In this document: piece after piece, positions 17,213 through 26,556 of the stretch
Numbering within the stretch: the stretch's first letter is position 1
Layout: every line of letters starts with the position of its first letter
Source of the DNA: an uncultured Clostridia bacterium
Lineage (GTDB): Bacteria; Bacillota; Clostridia; Oscillospirales; Ruminococcaceae
Reading direction: 5' to 3'
Assembly (NCBI GenBank): GCA_947628615.1
Contig: CANRAO010000004.1
Span: 1-64,000 of the forward strand
DNA length: 64,000 bases
Made by a program: the position numbers and the translations under genes
The notes under the pieces: generated by a model
Database searches by the model: none
Seen by the model: only the letters and a program-made list of their open reading frames with translations
Told to the model about the DNA's origin: nothing

Positions 17213-18223
17213 CTATCTTGCGTCAACAAAACCAACTTTGTGATATACCTTTGAAAGAATTCTGTTTGTTATTCTCATTGCAGACTCCGCTCCGCTTGTA
17301 TAACACTCTTTCAAATAAGCCTTGTCGGCAATAAGTCTTGCAAAATCATCTCTTACAGGCTTTAAGTAATCAGATACCGACTCGCCTACAGCCAGTTTAA
17401 AATCTCCGTAACCCTTTGACGCAAATTCTCTCTCTATTTCGCCGTAGGTTTTACCCGTAACACAAGAATAAATAGACATAAGATTGTTTATACCGTTCTT
17501 GCCCTCACGGTAACAAATCTCTGTTTCACTGTCGGTAACTGCCCTCTTGAATTTTCTGATAATAGTATCTTTGTCGTCGAGAATATAAACGGTAGCATTC
17601 TGGTTTTCGTCCGACTTTGACATCTTCTTAGTAGGATCTGCAAGAGACTTCACACTTGCTCCCACAGGCGGTATATAGGGCTCGGGCAGTTTAAAGAACT
17701 CGCCGTACTTATTATTAAATCTGCCAGCAACATTTCTAGCAAGCTCTAAATGTTGTTTTTGGTCAGCGCCGATCGGAACTAAATCCGCATTATAAGCCAA
17801 AATATCCGCAGCCATTAAAACAGGATATGTAAATAATCCTGCGTTGACGTCGTCCGCGTGCTTTTTTGACTTATCCTTAAACTGAGTCATTCTCGAAAGC
17901 TCGCCGAACTGCGTTGAACAAGCTAAAACCCAATTCAGTTCAGCATGGCACTTGTTATGGCTCTGAAAGAAAGCTATCGACTTTTTAGGGTCAATACCAC
18001 ACGCCAAAAGCAAAGCATACGCCTGCAATGAGTTTTGTCTGAGTTTTGCTGGCTCTTGTTTAACAGTTATAGCGTGCAAATCGACTATCGAATATATGCA
18101 GTTATATTCGTCCTGAAGCGTTCCCCAGTTGCGGACCGCTCCTAAATAGTTACCTAGCGTAAACACTCCCGTTGGCTGTATTCCGCTGAAAATAATCTTT
18201 TTTTCTTTATCAAAATCAGGCAT
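17213..18223 (-). CDS. trpS: Tryptophanyl-tRNA synthetase
   Basis: A class I synthetase of 336 residues, normal for bacterial TrpRS. The HIGH-like motif is PTGVFTLGNYLGA near residue 18 and the KMSKS motif is TKKMSKSDEN near residue 198. The GADQKQH tryptophan-pocket motif is present. No T-box or other leader is visible in the roughly 75 bp upstream before the repeat region. Confidence 0.97.
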   Translation of the reverse strand: MPDFDKEKKIIFSGIQPTGVFTLGNYLGAVRNWGTLQDEYNCIYSIVDLHAITVKQEPAKLRQNSLQAYALLLACGIDPKKSIAFFQSHNKCHAELNWVLACSTQFGELSRMTQFKDKSKKHADDVNAGLFTYPVLMAADILAYNADLVPIGADQKQHLELARNVAGRFNNKYGEFFKLPEPYIPPVGASVKSLADPTKKMSKSDENQNATVYILDDKDTIIRKFKRAVTDSETEICYREGKNGINNLMSIYSCVTGKTYGEIEREFASKGYGDFKLAVGESVSDYLKPVRDDFARLIADKAYLKECYTSGAESAMRITNRILSKVYHKVGFVDAR

Positions 18224-18297
18224 AGTTAATCTCCTTTAATGTTTTATTAATATTATTAAACGCATATCAAGCGTTAATTAGCCGCTCTTACTTTTTG

Positions 18298-18541
18298 TTT
18301 CTGGCTTCTCGTTTCTGGTGATTATCCATTGTCAATTATAATTAATAAACTTGCCATTACAGAAAGTAAATACACTTTGCAAACTTTCCAAAAGCAAAGT
18401 GCCTCCGGTGGCTCGCCGGTCTTACTTCTGGTAATTTATCCATTGTCAATTGTCAATTATCAATTAATAAACCTGCCGTTATACAAAATAAATACATTTT
18501 TCAAATTTTCCAAAGGCAGAATGCCTCCGGCGGCTCGCCGG
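18298..18541 (-). repeat. Two tandem copies of the two-hairpin repeat (period 122 bp)
   Basis: GC hairpins at 18405-18419 and 18527-18541, each followed on the minus strand by CTGCCTTTGG-like and CGGCAGGTTTATTAATT-like segments. AT-rich runs containing repeated TTGTCAATT lie between the copies. The upper copy begins 1 bp from the aminotransferase stop codon, as the 6.7-kb array does for its gene. Confidence 0.85.
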
Positions 18542-18542
18542 T

Positions 18543-19736
18543 CTAGCTGAACATTTCTTTAGAAAGCTTTCCGATAAGTTCACAGCCCTTGATGATCTGC
18601 TCGTCCGTAGGCGTTGAGAAGTTAAGTCTAAACGACGTAGTTCTATCGGTTTCATTAATTGTAAACGCCGTGCCCGGAACAACAGCCACCTTGAACTCGG
18701 CAACAGCCCTTTTGCAAAAACCCATCATATCGCAGTCATCGGGCAGCGTACACCAGATGAACAATCCGCCCTCGGGCTTTGTGTATTTTACCTTGCTTGA
18801 AAAATTCTTTTCTATCTCACTAAGCATTAGCTCGCACTTGTGCTTATAAATCTTTCTTATGTCAGCAAAGTGTTTTTCCATATCGCAGGTTGAAAGAAAT
18901 CTCTCTGCCAGAACCTGCGCCCAGATGTTCGTATGCACATCTGATACCTGCTTGCACACAATAATTTTAGATATAATTTCCTTTGGTGCTGAGCAGTATC
19001 CCACTCTGATTCCCGGTGCGAGAACCTTTGAAAATGTTCCTGAATAGATAACCCTGCCGCTTTTATCCATACTCTTTATAGACTGAATATCCTCTCCTGC
19101 AAAGCGAATATCGCCGTATGGATTATCCTCTAAAATGAAAATATCATACTTTTCTGCAAGTTCATAAACTCGCTTTCTCTTTTCAAGAGACATTGTAAGT
19201 CCTGTAGGATTCTGAAAATTCGGGATAAGATAAATAAGCCTTGTATTTTTATTTGCCTTAATTGCTTCCTCCAGTTTTTCTACGTTTATACCGTCGCTCT
19301 CAAGCTCAACACCTACAAGATTTACATTATAAGACTTAAATGCATTTAACGATCCGATAAACGACGGAGCTTCGCAGATTATAGTATCGCCCTCGTCGCA
19401 AAGGACCTTGGCAGCAAGTTCATTTGATTGCTGTGCACCCGAAGTTATTATTAACTCGTCAGTATCGGGATCAAAATTGCCCTGAGCTGTCATTCTCTCT
19501 TTTAGAACATTTCTTAATGGCGTATACCCTTCGGTCACTGAATACTGCAATGCAAGTATCGGGTTTTGCTCAAGAATATCCTTTGAAATTCTCTTTACGT
19601 CTTCTACAGGAAAAGCCTCAGGCGCTGGATTTCCCGCCGCAAATGAAATCACCTCAGGGTCTGACGTGAATTTAAGTATTTCACGTATAGCCGACGCTTG
19701 AAGATTCGATACTTTTTCAGAAAAATTATAATTCAT
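18543..19736 (-). CDS. PLP-dependent fold-type I aminotransferase, 2-aminoadipate / MocR-domain type
   Basis: A 397-residue aminotransferase. The phosphate and PLP residues are visible in ITSGAQQSNEL, NFQNPTGLTM, ILEDNPYGDIR and the Schiff-base lysine segment YSGTFSKVLAPGIRVGY (Lys about 235). The sequence resembles the LysN/2-aminoadipate and aromatic aminotransferases that share a fold with MocR C-terminal domains; there is no DNA-binding domain here. The exact amino acid cannot be read. It stands alone with repeats on both sides. Confidence 0.88.
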   Translation of the reverse strand: MNYNFSEKVSNLQASAIREILKFTSDPEVISFAAGNPAPEAFPVEDVKRISKDILEQNPILALQYSVTEGYTPLRNVLKERMTAQGNFDPDTDELIITSGAQQSNELAAKVLCDEGDTIICEAPSFIGSLNAFKSYNVNLVGVELESDGINVEKLEEAIKANKNTRLIYLIPNFQNPTGLTMSLEKRKRVYELAEKYDIFILEDNPYGDIRFAGEDIQSIKSMDKSGRVIYSGTFSKVLAPGIRVGYCSAPKEIISKIIVCKQVSDVHTNIWAQVLAERFLSTCDMEKHFADIRKIYKHKCELMLSEIEKNFSSKVKYTKPEGGLFIWCTLPDDCDMMGFCKRAVAEFKVAVVPGTAFTINETDRTTSFRLNFSTPTDEQIIKGCELIGKLSKEMFS

Positions 19737-19813
19737 ATATAATCATACTCCTTATATTTATAATGAAGCTAATTGGTATAAGTATAACATATTTTACATA
19801 TAAAAATCAAGAC

Positions 19814-20190
19814 CGCCGAACCGGCGGAGGCTCTGCCGCCTTTGGGTAATTCAACAAGTGTTACAGATTGTACAACGGCGGACTTTACTCTTATGAAGTA
19901 ACGGTAAATGTTGAATCGCCGAACCGGCGGAGGCTCTGCCGCCTTTGGGTAATTCGATAAGTGTTACAGATTGTACAACGGCGAACTTTACTCTTATGAA
20001 GTAACGGTAAATGTTGCATCGCCGAACCGGCGGAGGCTCTGCCGCCTTTGGGTAATTCGATAAGTGTTACAGATTGTACAACGGCGGACTTTACTCTTAT
20101 GAAGTAACGGTAAATGTTGTATCGCCGAACCGGCGGAGGCTCTGCCGCCTTTGGGTAATTCGATAAGTGTTACAGATTGTACAAAGGTGG
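19814..20190 (+). repeat. Four near-identical 103-bp tandem copies of the two-hairpin repeat
   Basis: The hairpin CGCCGAACCGGCGG starts at 19814, 19917, 20020 and 20123, an exact 103-bp period. Each unit has CTGCCGCCTTTGGG, then TTGTACAACGGCGG and a tail ending in AAGTAACGGTAAATGTTG. Copies differ by only a few bases, suggesting recent amplification. The last unit is incomplete. Orientation is opposite to the 6.7- and 18.4-kb arrays. Confidence 0.92.
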
Positions 20191-20242
20191 GTATATCAAT
20201 AAATAATGAACAATTAAAAAGTACATTGGTTAGAAACAAAAG

Positions 20243-20269
20243 AAGCGTTCAGGGGTCGCCTAAACGCTC
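20243..20269 (-). terminator. Terminator of the teichoic-acid operon
   Basis: A hairpin of about 10 bp with one mismatch, followed on the minus strand by CTTCTTTTGTTTC, 19 bp past the last gene of the operon. Confidence 0.8.
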
Positions 20270-20287
20270 TTATCTTGCTTCTTGTAT

Positions 20288-21145
20288 CTAACCTCTTGTC
20301 TCTGGCAGCGGAGTCTCCGACGGCTTGGAGGTCATCCCCTGTTGCTGCTGCTTTTTCTGTCTTATTTTCTTTCTTAGCTTTTTGGGCAAGTCTTGTATGT
20401 CATACTCTTCTTCTATCAGCTTTTCGTAATAGTCGCATACTTCATTTACCTCGCCCTTAGCAATGAGCCTGCCGTGCTCAAGCAAAATGGCTTTGTTGCA
20501 AATCTCTCTTATCTGGTCGGTGTTGTGAGAAACAAAAAGCACAGTAACATTGCTCTTCATCATAGATTTTATCTTATTAAGGCTCTTCTTTTTAAACTTT
20601 CTGTCACCTACGGACAAAACCTCATCAAGAATAAGTATCTCCGGATCGACAATCGTTGCAATTGAAAATCCGAGCCTTGCTCTCATTCCGGATGAATAAT
20701 TCTTTATCGGTACGTCAATAAATTCCCCAAGACCTGAAAATTCGACAATTTCATCGTACTTTTCTTTTAGAAATTCTCTAGAATATCCCAAAACTGTACC
20801 GTAAAGAAATATATTTTCTCCGCCCGTATACTGTGCGTCAAATCCTGCGCCCAACTCAAGAAGCGGTACGATTTTTCCCTCTACCGTTACTTGTCCCTCA
20901 GTGGGCTTAAAAACTCCAGAAATTATTTTCAAAAGAGTCGATTTTCCCGCCCCGTTCAGACCGAGAATTCCCACCCTGTCGCCCTGCTCAACCTTGAATG
21001 AGACATCCTTCAACGCCCAAAACTCATTATAGTGAAGCTCTTTTTTCAAAAGCTTTATAACATACTCTTTTATGTTGTCCACTTTTTCCTTACTGAGATT
21101 AAATTTCATTCCTACATGAGAGACATTAAGTATTGTTTTACCCAT
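20288..21145 (-). CDS. tagH: Teichoic acid / polysaccharide ABC exporter, ATP-binding subunit
   Basis: A 285-residue ATPase of the TagH/Wzt class. Walker A is GLNGAGKSTLLK near residue 73, the signature is YSSGMRARLGFS, and Walker B is EILILDEVLSVGD. The N-terminal MKFNLSKEKVDNIKEY stretch is typical of TagH-like proteins. The C-terminus is short and Lys/Gln-rich, without the large extracytoplasmic or glycan-binding extension seen in some relatives. With the permease encoded just upstream it would move lipid-linked teichoic polymer across the membrane. The ribosome site lies in a small ATGCTC/GGGCAT hairpin. Confidence 0.88.
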   Translation of the reverse strand: MGKTILNVSHVGMKFNLSKEKVDNIKEYVIKLLKKELHYNEFWALKDVSFKVEQGDRVGILGLNGAGKSTLLKIISGVFKPTEGQVTVEGKIVPLLELGAGFDAQYTGGENIFLYGTVLGYSREFLKEKYDEIVEFSGLGEFIDVPIKNYSSGMRARLGFSIATIVDPEILILDEVLSVGDRKFKKKSLNKIKSMMKSNVTVLFVSHNTDQIREICNKAILLEHGRLIAKGEVNEVCDYYEKLIEEEYDIQDLPKKLRKKIRQKKQQQQGMTSKPSETPLPETRG

Positions 21146-21222
21146 AATTATATCTATGCCCTCCTTTGAGCATTCCTATTGTTTTTGAATCTTTATTTTG
21201 AAACTTTCAAATCAACAGGGTG

Positions 21223-22011
21223 TTAAATGTGTAAAATAAAATTATCCTGCTTTTTGTAGAAAATAAAGAATCCGAAAAGTACTGCCGCAAAACTGAACAG
21301 AGCGGCATAAAGCATTCCGTAAGGGTGCAGAGGCTGACCGGAAAATGCGTCTCTGAAGCCTTCTATGAGCCTATATAACGGATTGAATTTGAAAAGATTA
21401 AGCATCCAACCTTTAAATCTGGTTATCGTATAGAATATTGCACTCGTATACATAATAAGCATTGAAACTACTTCCCAGATATATTCAACATCTCTGAAAA
21501 ACACATCAACTGTTGCAAGTATCATTCCGATACCAAATGTTAAAACGAAAATCAATATCAGAGGAATTATTGCCTCGAACATATACCATGATGGCTTTAC
21601 CCCCATTACAATAGCTGCTCCAAACAAATCAATAAGCGAAATAAGAAAAATTATATAGGTGTAAAGCGTCGAAGACAGCGGATATAAATATTTAGGAACA
21701 TAAACCTTTTTAATCATAGGCGCATTAGCTCGTATAGCACGCATTGCCGTTTTTGTTCCCGACGAAAAATAAGAATACATCAAACGTCCGATAAGAATAT
21801 AAAGTGCAAACGGAATTTTCAAATCCTTTGCGTCTCTGCCTAAGAGCTTTGTAAATACGACCGTCAAAACAGCCATTGTAAGCAAAGGCTCTATTAGCGA
21901 CCATAATATGCCTAAGTATGACCTTCTGTATTTTAGCTTAATTCCTTTTTTTACAAGCTCGATCATCAGATGTCTATAGCTTATAAATTTTTGAATATAC
22001 ACATTTCTCAT
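21223..22011 (-). CDS. tagG: Teichoic acid / polysaccharide ABC exporter, permease subunit
   Basis: A 262-residue ABC-2 permease with six predicted membrane helices and the N-terminal amphipathic segment (KKGIKLKYRRSYLGILWSL) common to TagG/Wzm proteins. It lies 77 bp upstream of its ATPase and downstream of the polymerase genes, the standard order in wall teichoic acid loci. Confidence 0.9.
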   Translation of the reverse strand: MRNVYIQKFISYRHLMIELVKKGIKLKYRRSYLGILWSLIEPLLTMAVLTVVFTKLLGRDAKDLKIPFALYILIGRLMYSYFSSGTKTAMRAIRANAPMIKKVYVPKYLYPLSSTLYTYIIFLISLIDLFGAAIVMGVKPSWYMFEAIIPLILIFVLTFGIGMILATVDVFFRDVEYIWEVVSMLIMYTSAIFYTITRFKGWMLNLFKFNPLYRLIEGFRDAFSGQPLHPYGMLYAALFSFAAVLFGFFIFYKKQDNFILHI

Positions 22012-22169
22012 TTAATTTTCTCCATAAATTAATTTTAAACAGATTTTCACTGCTTTTATCTCAGAAAGCCTGATTTTCAAACTTTCTAAATATATTAAGC
22101 GTATATCAATTATAGCACTTAACTTACCTAAATCATTAATAGTATATTAACTTTTAAAAAACTTAGAAT

Positions 22170-25100
22170 TTAATTTTCAAATAGCAAATCAACCAGTCTC
22201 TCAGCGGAATGTCCGTCGCACTTATCAAGGTATTTTTCTGCTATCTTCTGCTGCTTTGTAAAGTCATACTGATCGATCTCTATAATCCTCTGAATAAGAT
22301 CCATAGTGTCTGCAACAATAGGGCCTCCTATCAATTGCTTATAGTTCTTAACAAGACCTTTTTGCTCCATATGATTTTCAAAGTCATTTGCCGTTGCGTA
22401 TATAGGAACATTTAACAGCGGAGTTTCAATGAAACTGCTGCGGTAGTCTCCTACGATCACATCGGCAATTGCAAGAAGAGGTCTAAGAGCAATGATTCCT
22501 TTAATATCAAATGCAAAATCCTTCTGCTGATTTGCAATATGATACTTATTATCATTTTTTACAGAACTGTGGAATACCAGCACATACTCTCCCCTTAAGT
22601 ATTTATACATCAAAGGAACATCTAAAAATTCAAGTTTCTTGTATGGCTCTGTTCTGAACCTATGACTAGGAATATATGCAATAATTTTCTTACCCTTAGC
22701 CTGAGGGAATTTTTCATACAGTAACCGTCTTGTTTCTTCTTTATATTTTTCATCAAAGAAAACATCGGTGCAGGGATTTCCTATTGAAATAATATTTGTA
22801 GATTCCGCATTTCTAAGAGATTTTGCAAACAATTCAGAAATAGCATCAGACGCCGTTGGAATCATCGTATATTTGGCATCTTCCTTTACCTGAATCAGCT
22901 TTCTCTCATAAGGTCCCATGTTACTATAGTCCCTCATATAACCAAAGTTCGCCGAAGGAAAAGCATATGGCCAAAGCTGAACAACTTTTGTTTCAGGTCT
23001 TATGTCGAGCATACTTATTATATCGATCTGTTCTCTTATTACGATTATCTCACTGGTTGCAAAGAGTTTAAGATCGTTTTCAGTATAAGACTTTTTCTGA
23101 TTCAGATAATTAATCTTTACTCCCTTTACCTTTGAAACCTCTCTTTGCACTGAATAAAGCTCCGGCTTTATATCACTGCCATTGATAAACGGGTCAAAAA
23201 ACAATACGCTCTTTGGTTTAACAGAATACTTGCTACATAGCTTTTTATACTTTCTGTTATAAACACGTCTGTCCCAGATATATTTCTCATATTGCTTTTT
23301 AAATTCTATTTCCTTAACGTCAAACTTCTCTTTTTGCTTTTCTAAACGCTTTTCTTCCTTTTCTTCCTCGAATGACTGCATTATGCGCTCGTATTTTTCA
23401 ATATCATCATCTGACGACCGATTCATGGTTATAGGAAGCGAGTATGTCATTCTTCCCATTGGAATTCCACTTGCGAAATCCTCAAGCATCTGTTTGGAAA
23501 ACGGCGGAGCAAACTCTCTCTTGTCGCCGTATGTTCCTACAGAATCAACCAACGGACCTAAACATTCAGTAAATATCAGATCGTCCTCCTGATGCTCAGC
23601 GTAATAATTAAATGAAAAGTCAAACAACTCTCTTTCAAGAGTTTCCTCGTCATTATATTGGCTTTCGCTGTCATAGAAATCCACACAGAACTGCTTTAAA
23701 AACCTCTCAAGCGAATATTGCAGCTCTTCATCGCATTGTATCGGCTCTATTACAGGCACAACCTTTGTGCCTTCATACTTGTATTTTTCAATGCTCTTGT
23801 AAGGAATATTTGCAAATAAGGCTTCAACAAATATCAGCGACTGAACATGAGTTGTAAAGTTTTTCTTTATGCTTGCTCCCTCAGTAGAATATATGCTTCT
23901 CATATAGTAATACGGGACATCAATTTCTTTTCCTGCGGCAGTGTGCATAATTCTCACATGGCAGTCCTGAGTATATCCTCTTCCCCAATACTCAACAAAC
24001 GCAAATTTTTCTGAAAAATCTATCTCCTGATTAAAATATTCATTAATAATTTTTCTTTCTTTCCTTGCATAATCGAGAATGTACTGTTTATATTTATCCG
24101 AGTTCGACAGGACAACCTTTATATCATCAAGCGTTTTCTGATCTATTCTCTCAACATCTTTTAAATATGCAAGCTCAGGGAACTCCCTTTGGAAGGTTTC
24201 CTCGTCAAGACAAGTTGCGTCGAGAAGGTGACTATAGCTTTGAACTTGGGCAAAGTTTCCGAAGGCAGTGAAAAACTCCTCATCTATCTCTGTTACAAAC
24301 GAAGGTACTCTCCACGCTCTTCTGGAACCGTAAATATACTTGGTTTTCATATCAATTCCCTTAGCCCTGATAATAGCGTCGGCAATTCTCTTTAAATGAT
24401 AACCGTCCCTTGATATGAAGTATAAGGTTTTAATTCCGTTTTTAAGAGCGTCTCTGACAGCGTAGCTTACATACGGAACCATATACATTGAAACATGTGC
24501 ATAGACATAATAATCTTTAATATTTGTGTTAGCATCTCTGAACCTTGCCAGCTTTGCCGCAACAAGAAACGAATCATATGTGCCTATTTCTTCAACCATT
24601 GCAGTTTCATATTCATTAAACTCTGGTATTCCGTGTACCTTTGCGGTAATTCCAAGCTGTCTCGGACGTTTTCCATCGGCAAACTGACTGTCGCCGAAAT
24701 GACGCCATTCTGCAAAATTATATTCTTCAAAGCTTTTGTAAACCTCAAGATATAACAGCTTGGTCGTCTTCTGAACACCGTAATCCGATGACAAGAACAA
24801 AGGAAGCTCCGCCAGAATAGGATTTGCCTTATAAAGCAACTTTCTTACAAACTCTTTAGGCAGATACATATCACTTACGAGAATAACCTTATCTCCCCGC
24901 TCCAGCAACTCCTCAACAAAGCCTATCTTCTCAGGAAGAGGAATTGAGTTTTCATACTCTGCCTCTAGCTCTAAATCTTTAAGCAACTGTTTTTGCTCGT
25001 CGGTAATGCCGTATACATACTGAATTCTGTCAAAGATTTCATCAAAACATATTTCTCTTCTGTCATCCTCACGCAGAGAGAGAGTCTTTATATAATAGTC

Positions 25101-26504
25101 ACGAACGTTCTTCTCAGCCTCTTGCCTGATTTTCGGGTACTTCTTCACCAAAAATGCCGGAAAGCTCTCTCCTGATTTTTCAATTTTCTCCTTGACATAA
25201 TAGAATATTCCGATTGGATTTAAAACCTTTCTTGAAATAAGCGTATCAAAAATATCGAACGAATAAAGAGTAGGCAGTTCTCTTTTTTCAGGCTTGAACT
25301 CCATTGTCTTCGAGATTATTTTTTCAAATGTATCGCTGCCCGAATACTCCCAGAACAGATCGTTTATACGTTCAGTATCCTTTTGATCCTGCTTTGTGTT
25401 TTCATATCCGAACGAATTTAACAGCTCGTCGAAATTATTGCATATCTTGCCCGATGTCATTTCAAGCAAGTCAAATACAAGATCCCGTATAGTGTTTTCC
25501 TGACCGTAATCGTAAATATATCTTACAAAGTTCTTAACTCCTGCTGCAAGCAAATCATAATAGATAGACGAATAATCGACAATTGCCAGATCTATCTTAT
25601 CCATTATCTCATAGAAATCGTACGAATTATCCCAGAACAGAAAGTTAGGACAGTCCTTATAATACTCCTTAACCTGAACGTATACTGAGTCACGTTCCAT
25701 AAGAGGATGCATTTTAAAAATCAGAAGCGTATTGTTTTCTTTCAGCTTTTCCAAAAGCGCATTCATATCAGGTATTGCCTTGCCAAAAAAATCAAAAGGT
25801 GAAGCGTCACGATATGTCGGAGCATATACTGCTATCCTTGCATCACTCGGCATACCCTTTTGCGCTAAAACATCATGGTCATATGTTTGAATTTTATCAA
25901 AATACTTTTGATATTCGCATCTCGGATAGCCGGCTCTTATCACCTTATCGTCGTCTATGCCGCACTGCTCCTTAAAATGCTTTTCCATAAGCGGAGAGGT
26001 TACCAAGAACAACTGATTGTTCTTGTATCTTGAATTGTGCTTGATGTATTTTTTCGCAATTTTTTCAAATAAGAATCCATAGTTCACCTTGCGCTCAATC
26101 GACTTACACCCAACACCATGGAAAAGGTTGAGTATTACCGCATCAGGATTTAATCGTGCAGGAAAGACCTCCTTAACATTTTCAACTACATAAACCTTTG
26201 CTTTAGGTTCATATGCGTAAGCCATTTCTGAGTGGTAGTTATGAGCCTCATATCCCAATTTGTTTATATATTCTACTGTTTCATCTTCATCGCAAAGCCA
26301 GACCGCTTTTATATCCTTTCTGTATTTGTTTATATACACAAACAGCCACTTAGGATTTCCGGCAAAAAGATTTCCGGCATTAAATAGCCATAGCGGTCTT
26401 AAGTCAGCAACAGGATCATAAAACGAAACAATTCTGTGCTTGACCTGAGACGCTATTTTTCTTACTACACTTCTGCTGTCCTTGTTCTGTGAATTTGAAC
26501 CCAT
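22170..26504 (-). CDS. Giant teichoic-acid protein: CDP-polyol transferase, HAD-like domain, second degenerate transferase domain
   Basis: 1444 residues in three parts. Residues 1-400 are a TagF-like CDP-glycerol glycerophosphotransferase domain with HGVGCKSIER (129-138), YAPTYRD (227-233), KMHP (264-267) and DYSSIYYD (310-317). Residues 410-620 look like a HAD hydrolase: DIFDT (417-421), VSDMYLP (543-549), FGDSQFADG (603-611). Residues 640-1040 are unrecognised, with ISRDGYHLK (697-705). A charged helix (1035-1080) leads to a second TagF-like domain (about 1090-1444) whose motifs are altered: WPYAF for HGxxK, IPSHRFR for APTxRG, FHSS for KxHP, GDYRSS for DYSS. The N-terminal part is probably catalytic; the C-terminal copy may be structural or have another substrate. 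Cytoplasmic face, no membrane helix. Confidence 0.82.
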   Translation of the reverse strand: MGSNSQNKDSRSVVRKIASQVKHRIVSFYDPVADLRPLWLFNAGNLFAGNPKWLFVYINKYRKDIKAVWLCDEDETVEYINKLGYEAHNYHSEMAYAYEPKAKVYVVENVKEVFPARLNPDAVILNLFHGVGCKSIERKVNYGFLFEKIAKKYIKHNSRYKNNQLFLVTSPLMEKHFKEQCGIDDDKVIRAGYPRCEYQKYFDKIQTYDHDVLAQKGMPSDARIAVYAPTYRDASPFDFFGKAIPDMNALLEKLKENNTLLIFKMHPLMERDSVYVQVKEYYKDCPNFLFWDNSYDFYEIMDKIDLAIVDYSSIYYDLLAAGVKNFVRYIYDYGQENTIRDLVFDLLEMTSGKICNNFDELLNSFGYENTKQDQKDTERINDLFWEYSGSDTFEKIISKTMEFKPEKRELPTLYSFDIFDTLISRKVLNPIGIFYYVKEKIEKSGESFPAFLVKKYPKIRQEAEKNVRDYYIKTLSLREDDRREICFDEIFDRIQYVYGITDEQKQLLKDLELEAEYENSIPLPEKIGFVEELLERGDKVILVSDMYLPKEFVRKLLYKANPILAELPLFLSSDYGVQKTTKLLYLEVYKSFEEYNFAEWRHFGDSQFADGKRPRQLGITAKVHGIPEFNEYETAMVEEIGTYDSFLVAAKLARFRDANTNIKDYYVYAHVSMYMVPYVSYAVRDALKNGIKTLYFISRDGYHLKRIADAIIRAKGIDMKTKYIYGSRRAWRVPSFVTEIDEEFFTAFGNFAQVQSYSHLLDATCLDEETFQREFPELAYLKDVERIDQKTLDDIKVVLSNSDKYKQYILDYARKERKIINEYFNQEIDFSEKFAFVEYWGRGYTQDCHVRIMHTAAGKEIDVPYYYMRSIYSTEGASIKKNFTTHVQSLIFVEALFANIPYKSIEKYKYEGTKVVPVIEPIQCDEELQYSLERFLKQFCVDFYDSESQYNDEETLERELFDFSFNYYAEHQEDDLIFTECLGPLVDSVGTYGDKREFAPPFSKQMLEDFASGIPMGRMTYSLPITMNRSSDDDIEKYERIMQSFEEEKEEKRLEKQKEKFDVKEIEFKKQYEKYIWDRRVYNRKYKKLCSKYSVKPKSVLFFDPFINGSDIKPELYSVQREVSKVKGVKINYLNQKKSYTENDLKLFATSEIIVIREQIDIISMLDIRPETKVVQLWPYAFPSANFGYMRDYSNMGPYERKLIQVKEDAKYTMIPTASDAISELFAKSLRNAESTNIISIGNPCTDVFFDEKYKEETRRLLYEKFPQAKGKKIIAYIPSHRFRTEPYKKLEFLDVPLMYKYLRGEYVLVFHSSVKNDNKYHIANQQKDFAFDIKGIIALRPLLAIADVIVGDYRSSFIETPLLNVPIYATANDFENHMEQKGLVKNYKQLIGGPIVADTMDLIQRIIEIDQYDFTKQQKIAEKYLDKCDGHSAERLVDLLFEN

Positions 26505-26556
26505 TCTTTTTCTCCTTTAAAATACGTCATTAAATATTATTTATTCCTAAATATAT

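Noticed and set aside
18479..18703. Open frame of 74 codons overlapping the aminotransferase end
   Set aside because: Alternate-frame shadow of the aminotransferase gene running into a repeat copy.
19814..20190. CRISPR-like regular repeats
   Set aside because: The 103-bp units are directly adjacent without unique spacers, and no cas genes are present.
19994..20239. Open frame of 81 codons over the 103-bp array
   Set aside because: Repeat-derived; 103 is not a multiple of three, the translation is not repetitive, and there is no ribosome site.
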